Positions 61,059-64,000 of a DNA stretch of 64,000 bases are shown here, piece by piece. The notes beneath the pieces were generated by a model, which did not search any database, was not told the DNA's origin, and saw only the letters and a program-made list of their open reading frames with translations. The translations under genes were made by a program, and so were the position numbers. This DNA comes from Serripes groenlandicus (taxonomy: Eukaryota; Mollusca; Bivalvia; Cardiida; Cardiidae). The stretch lies in NCBI GenBank assembly GCA_031761405.1, contig JASEVX010000011.1, positions 14,815,609-14,879,608 on the forward strand. The letters are read 5' to 3'. Within the stretch, counting starts at the first letter, position 1, and each line of letters starts with the position of its first letter.

Positions 61059-61326
61059 GTCAAAGGGAAGTAAATCGGATCGGCTTGCCGGGAAGACAAT
61101 TTTCAGATGAATATGTAAGACTGAAATTGTCACTCATTGGACAATAATGATTTTGCTGTTCTTTTTTTGAAACTATACTATCTTGTGAGTGATTTGTAAC
61201 CAAACCCTGGTTTGCTTTTGACTGTATTGACACCTTCAGAGTGATTTTTAGAACACCCTGTATTTTCTGAAATTTAAAGTGAAATTCAGTGCGGGATAAG
61301 GGTGACCTATCATTTGACGTCATAGC
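61059..61326 (+). mobile_element. TIR-E repeat, second direct copy
   Basis: GGTCAAAGGGAAGTAAATCG through CAGTGCGGGATAAGGGTGAC and TTTGACGTCATAGC. A lone reverse end, AATTGCTTCCCTTTGACC, is at 61461-61478. Confidence 0.9.
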
Positions 61327-61329
61327 TAA

Positions 61330-61850
61330 ATAAATGGTTGGAAGAGCCCTGATTTTCTGGTGTAGATATCAGAATGGACTTTGATTTAATACAGGTTTGT
61401 GGCTTCATTGAGATGTTGGGAAAGAACCAAAACCCATAATGGTCGATATGTAAAATTAATTGCTTCCCTTTGACCTAAATTTAATCTAAGTATGTATGCG
61501 GTAAATACACCAAATAAATAGTAGTTTGGACAAAGGGAATCAATTCAATGTCTACAGACGACCAGTATATATGTATGGGGTATGAATCTTTCTAAACAAA
61601 CCCAACAATTGTTTAAAATTTAAGTTCATATTTAAAACTATTTAAAAAGGTGAGTATAGTCTATGTGTTACTGAATACCGAAAACAATCTTTTACCGAAA
61701 ACAAAGTATATCAAGTTTTTCAATATATAATCAAAATGTCTATCATATGATATGTTGGTCTCAATTATAAAATCATAGCTTATAGATTAATGGATTTATA
61801 AGCGATTTATTTAAGTTTTTACCAATTTCATGGAAATATCATACGAGTAA
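61330..61850. other. Unannotated AT-rich stretch
   Basis: Apart from the lone TIR-E end, nothing identified. Confidence 0.4.
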
Positions 61851-61865
61851 TTCCCCCTTTTGTTT

Positions 61866-62159
61866 GCCGAGCCCCAGTAGCTCAGTCGGTAGCGACGCGG
61901 GCTGTCAATCCAGGGGTTGTGAGTTCGAATCCCGGCTCGGCCAACTTTCTTTCCGACGATTGACAAAAGTCAATGCGACATGCGTCATTCGTCTTCCACC
62001 AATAGGCTTAGTCTATGTGGTAAAGCAGCCAGTTGCTTGGGAAGATTGTTGTGTGGAGTACTGGTGTGAGAAAACCAGGAAATGCATGAGTAGGTGAACT
62101 GGCCGCCGTGATATAACTGAGAAATTGTTAAAAACGGCGTTAAACCCTAATCAATCAAA
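61866..62159 (+). mobile_element. SINE-1, complete, with 13-bp target duplication
   Basis: 294 bp, very similar to 50359-50657 throughout. Head GCCGAGCCCCAGTAGCTCAG with the same GTC anticodon position; 3' end GGCGTTAAACCCTAATCAAT. CCCCCTTTTGTTT flanks it at 61853-61865 and 62160-62172. Confidence 0.97.
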
Positions 62160-62174
62160 CCCCCTTTTGTTTAC

Positions 62175-62655
62175 GAATAAGCTTAAATATCACCGCCGTC
62201 ACCAGTAAATAGTATAATATTTGGGAGGAAAATATTCTTGTAAATATGTTGTCGTTAGTTAAAGTGGCTGGTATTATAAGGGTGTGACTCCTTGGACCAT
62301 GTAGTGTTACTAGATTAAGATCTGTGCTATTACCAAATGTGATTAATTAAACGCAAATAGTATGTGAAATGTAATGTTTTTATTCATACCCATGTATAGG
62401 AAACAACATAAATTATTGTAACAGTGAATGACGCATTAAACGACATAAGAAAATATCGCGTTTATAACGGATTGTAAAAAGTATACAAAATGATATCCAT
62501 CAATCAAATTGACACCTACACATTAGTAGATATTAACATGGGAGATAACCCACATAATAAACGAGATAGAGATTCTGTGATTGCCGAACGTAACGTGCTG
62601 TATCGGGAGATTTCATTGGACAGAAAGACGAGAACCTGCTCATTGATATTAAAGT
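62175..62655. other. Unannotated stretch
   Basis: A 63-residue frame (62490-62681) runs into the TIR-B left end, so it is not a gene as it stands. Confidence 0.4.
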
Positions 62656-62663
62656 GTACATGC

Positions 62664-62919
62664 ATCAAGGGCTTTGCGTGAAACGGTTGTAACTAAAAAC
62701 CCTATTTTGAAAACCCTGGTTTAGGGGCAATTTTGACCCCTTTGTAAACAATGCAAATTTAGGTGCCATTGCTCAGAACGAGCAATGGCATCTAAATTTC
62801 CATTATTTACCAAGAAAAATGATTTAACACTTATAAAGACTTTATGGTGAGGTGACTAACCTTGGTAAAAAAAAAATACCAATTTTAGTTACAACCGTTT
62901 CACGCCAAGCCCTCGGTAT
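62664..62919. mobile_element. TIR-B MITE, complete
   Basis: ATCAAGGGCTTTGCGTGAAA to TTTCACGCCAAGCCCTCGGT then AT. Same orientation as 50882. GGTGCCATTGCTCAGAACGA/GCAATGGCATC is the central palindrome. Confidence 0.95.
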
Positions 62920-62979
62920 ATGGTCAATTCGAGACAACCTTTCATGCGGTGTCGTCAGATCCAATACAAGCTCTCCCTG

Positions 62980-63021
62980 GGCAGGGTATTTCAAATAGTA
63001 CTATTTGAAAGACCCTGCCCT
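62980..63021. repeat. 42-bp near-perfect palindrome
   Basis: GGGCAGGGTATTTCAAATAG then TA and CTATTTGAAAGACCCTGCCC. One mismatch. Confidence 0.92.
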
Positions 63022-63061
63022 GGGCCACTAATTCTTAATACATATTTTAATTACGTATTAG

Positions 63062-63564
63062 CAGGGACGTAGATACGAGGGATAGGCAACTCCACCTGTA
63101 CACCTGTTATCTGGTTAAAATATCGCACATAGAAATAAAATTGTCCAAATGTTCACATTTTGTAGCAAATAAAACTTTGAAGTCACACATAGGTATCAAA
63201 GGATACATATTCTGAAAGCTTAACATTTCAACTAAAGTTAGAGATACAATGAATAACTGGAATGTCTTTGTATTTTAAAAAATGACTGTTTTAAAAGACA
63301 CCGATATTGGGATTTCTGAATTATATTATTTTTTTCCAAAAATTAATATACTGACATTTTTCATACGGATAACATATTATCAAAACCTGTAATATATTAA
63401 AATATTGTTATCTACTGCAATAGAAGAATGTTTAAACTTCCAGATTTTTTTTTTTATTATTTTCATATCTTGAATAATTTGTGAGTTTTACTTGCTACAA
63501 ATGTCGGCACGGGTGATATTTTAGTATATAATTTAGTTACTTATCCCTCTTATCTACGTCCCTG
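63062..63564. mobile_element. 503-bp inverted-repeat element, possibly hAT-like
   Basis: CAGGGACGTAGATACGAGGG then ATA at the left and TATCCCTCTTATCTACGTCC then CTG at the right give 23-bp terminal repeats with one difference. The CAGGG start is common in hAT elements, but I cannot find the expected 8-bp target duplication. The interior is AT-rich and non-coding. Confidence 0.8.
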
Positions 63565-63693
63565 ATTCAATGCTTCATTTTCATGTATAATGTCTATCAA
63601 GCTAAGCTATTACAAAACTTCATTTACCATTTAATTATTATTTGAGCGATCTGTAAAATAAGTATATTACTTTCGATATTGATAAGAGAAATA

Positions 63694-63901
63694 AATGAGT
63701 ATCACGTCATTTAGACCTACTTTTGAAGTTCGTAGAGACGCACGTTATAAATCGAGTATGGAGACACAGGAGGAACCCGAAACCGAATGGAAACCCGGGT
63801 TACACCGTAACCGGAAACTCCCGGTGTTTAACAGCATAGCTCTTCAAAAAAGAAGACACAGGCGGCAGCTTGGCTTTGCTAATTTTGAGAAATATTGTTG
63901 A
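63694..63901 (+). CDS. Small ORF of unknown function
   Basis: 68 residues: MSITSFRPTFEVRRDARYKS, then a charged middle METQEEPETEWKPGLHRNRK and a basic end (ALQKRRHRRQLGF). It lies outside all repeats I can name, and its local composition is richer in G and C than the flanks, with varied third positions, which is unusual for this window. There is no signal peptide, membrane segment or motif I recognise. The stop is at 63899-63901; no splice donor is obvious before it, though the gene could continue beyond the window by splicing. It could be a first exon, a small gene or chance. The start is the first ATG after an in-frame stop, with AATAAATGAG context. Confidence 0.3.
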
Positions 63902-64000
63902 AAACATTGTTGATTTTGTTTTAAAGATCAAAGAGTAAGTATAGTGTGGCTAACATATGATAGATAAATCGGAATTTAGATAGTTTAAATATGAGAGTAA

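Noticed and set aside
60676..61326. LTR retrotransposon with two LTRs
   Set aside because: The spacer is only 133 bp, the ends are not TG...CA, and no coding region or primer-binding site was seen. Left as a direct pair.
62097..62172. Poly(A) signal or gene 3' end near the SINE tail
   Set aside because: The CAAT-rich tail belongs to the SINE, and no gene leads into it.

Overview
This window looks like a stretch of animal nuclear DNA that is a gene desert packed with repeats, most probably from a bivalve mollusc. The evidence is the base composition (AT-rich, many stops in all frames), tRNA-headed SINEs, a decayed non-LTR retrotransposon and a decayed hAT transposase, many short inverted-repeat (MITE) families, and long minisatellite arrays. 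From memory, the GAGCCGTCCCGCGAG inverted-repeat family and the GGTCACTAGGTCAAAT tandem repeat are typical of bivalve genomes, possibly Dreissena-like. I could not run a search, so the genus is only a suggestion. I see no bacterial features, no rRNA, no CRISPR array and no convincing complete protein-coding gene. Most long open frames lie inside tandem repeats whose unit length is, or multiplies to, a number divisible by three.

Family names used here. TIR-A is a MITE of about 235-270 bp whose ends read GAGCCGTCCCGCGAGAAAAC. TIR-B is a 240-256 bp MITE with ends TCGAGGGCTTGGCGTGAAAC. TIR-C is a MITE of about 200-260 bp with ends TTAACCCTTTCC and subterminal GTCTGCTGCAGA, probably piggyBac-like because of its TTAA/CCCTTT ends. 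TIR-E is a 230-270 bp repeat that starts GGTCAAAGGGAAGC and ends TGACGTCATAGC. SINE-1 has a tRNA-Asp-like head (GCCGAGCCCCGGTAGCTCAG). SINE-2 has a head followed by GTCATACCAAATAC. SINE-3 has a head with GGTCGAGTGGTTAGCGTC. All three SINEs share a similar 3' end (CGCCGTNATATAACTGA, then a GGCGTTAAAC-like segment and a CAAT-rich tail).

Layout. 1-0.4 kb: 59-bp array. 0.5-5 kb: MITEs and SINE relics. 5.06-5.95 kb: 40-bp array and a microsatellite. 6-12 kb: sparse relics and a hairpin element. 12.4-13.7 kb: hAT transposase fossil and LINE tail. 14-18.3 kb: MITEs, a ~150-bp tandem array and a 32-bp array. 18.9-22.7 kb: degenerate long tandem repeats, LINE RT fossil, SINEs and MITEs. 23-24.5 kb: a young foldback element and a 26-bp satellite. 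27.4-28.3 kb: heptamer array. 29.4-33.1 kb: nested SINE/MITE, a 91-bp satellite with a double SINE insertion, and a 63-bp array. 33.4-36.2 kb: microsatellites and a 35-bp array. 37.5-42.6 kb: SINEs, foldback element and inverted ~150-bp repeats. 43.8-45.1 kb: second 91-bp/80-bp satellite carrying perfect CRE-type palindromes. 45.3-45.65 kb: a pair of similar divergent small ORFs. 46-50.3 kb: degenerate arrays and a 41-bp array made of SINE tails. 50.3-64 kb: dense SINEs and MITEs, two SINEs with perfect target-site duplications, nested inverted-repeat elements, and a small terminal ORF.

The main theme is how new tandem arrays arise from transposon ends. The 26-bp satellite carries the terminal motif of TIR-C and abuts a TIR-C end. 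The 41-bp array is built from SINE tails and is bracketed by inverted SINE tails. The 91-bp satellite has itself been a landing site for SINEs. No set of genes here can be said to work together.
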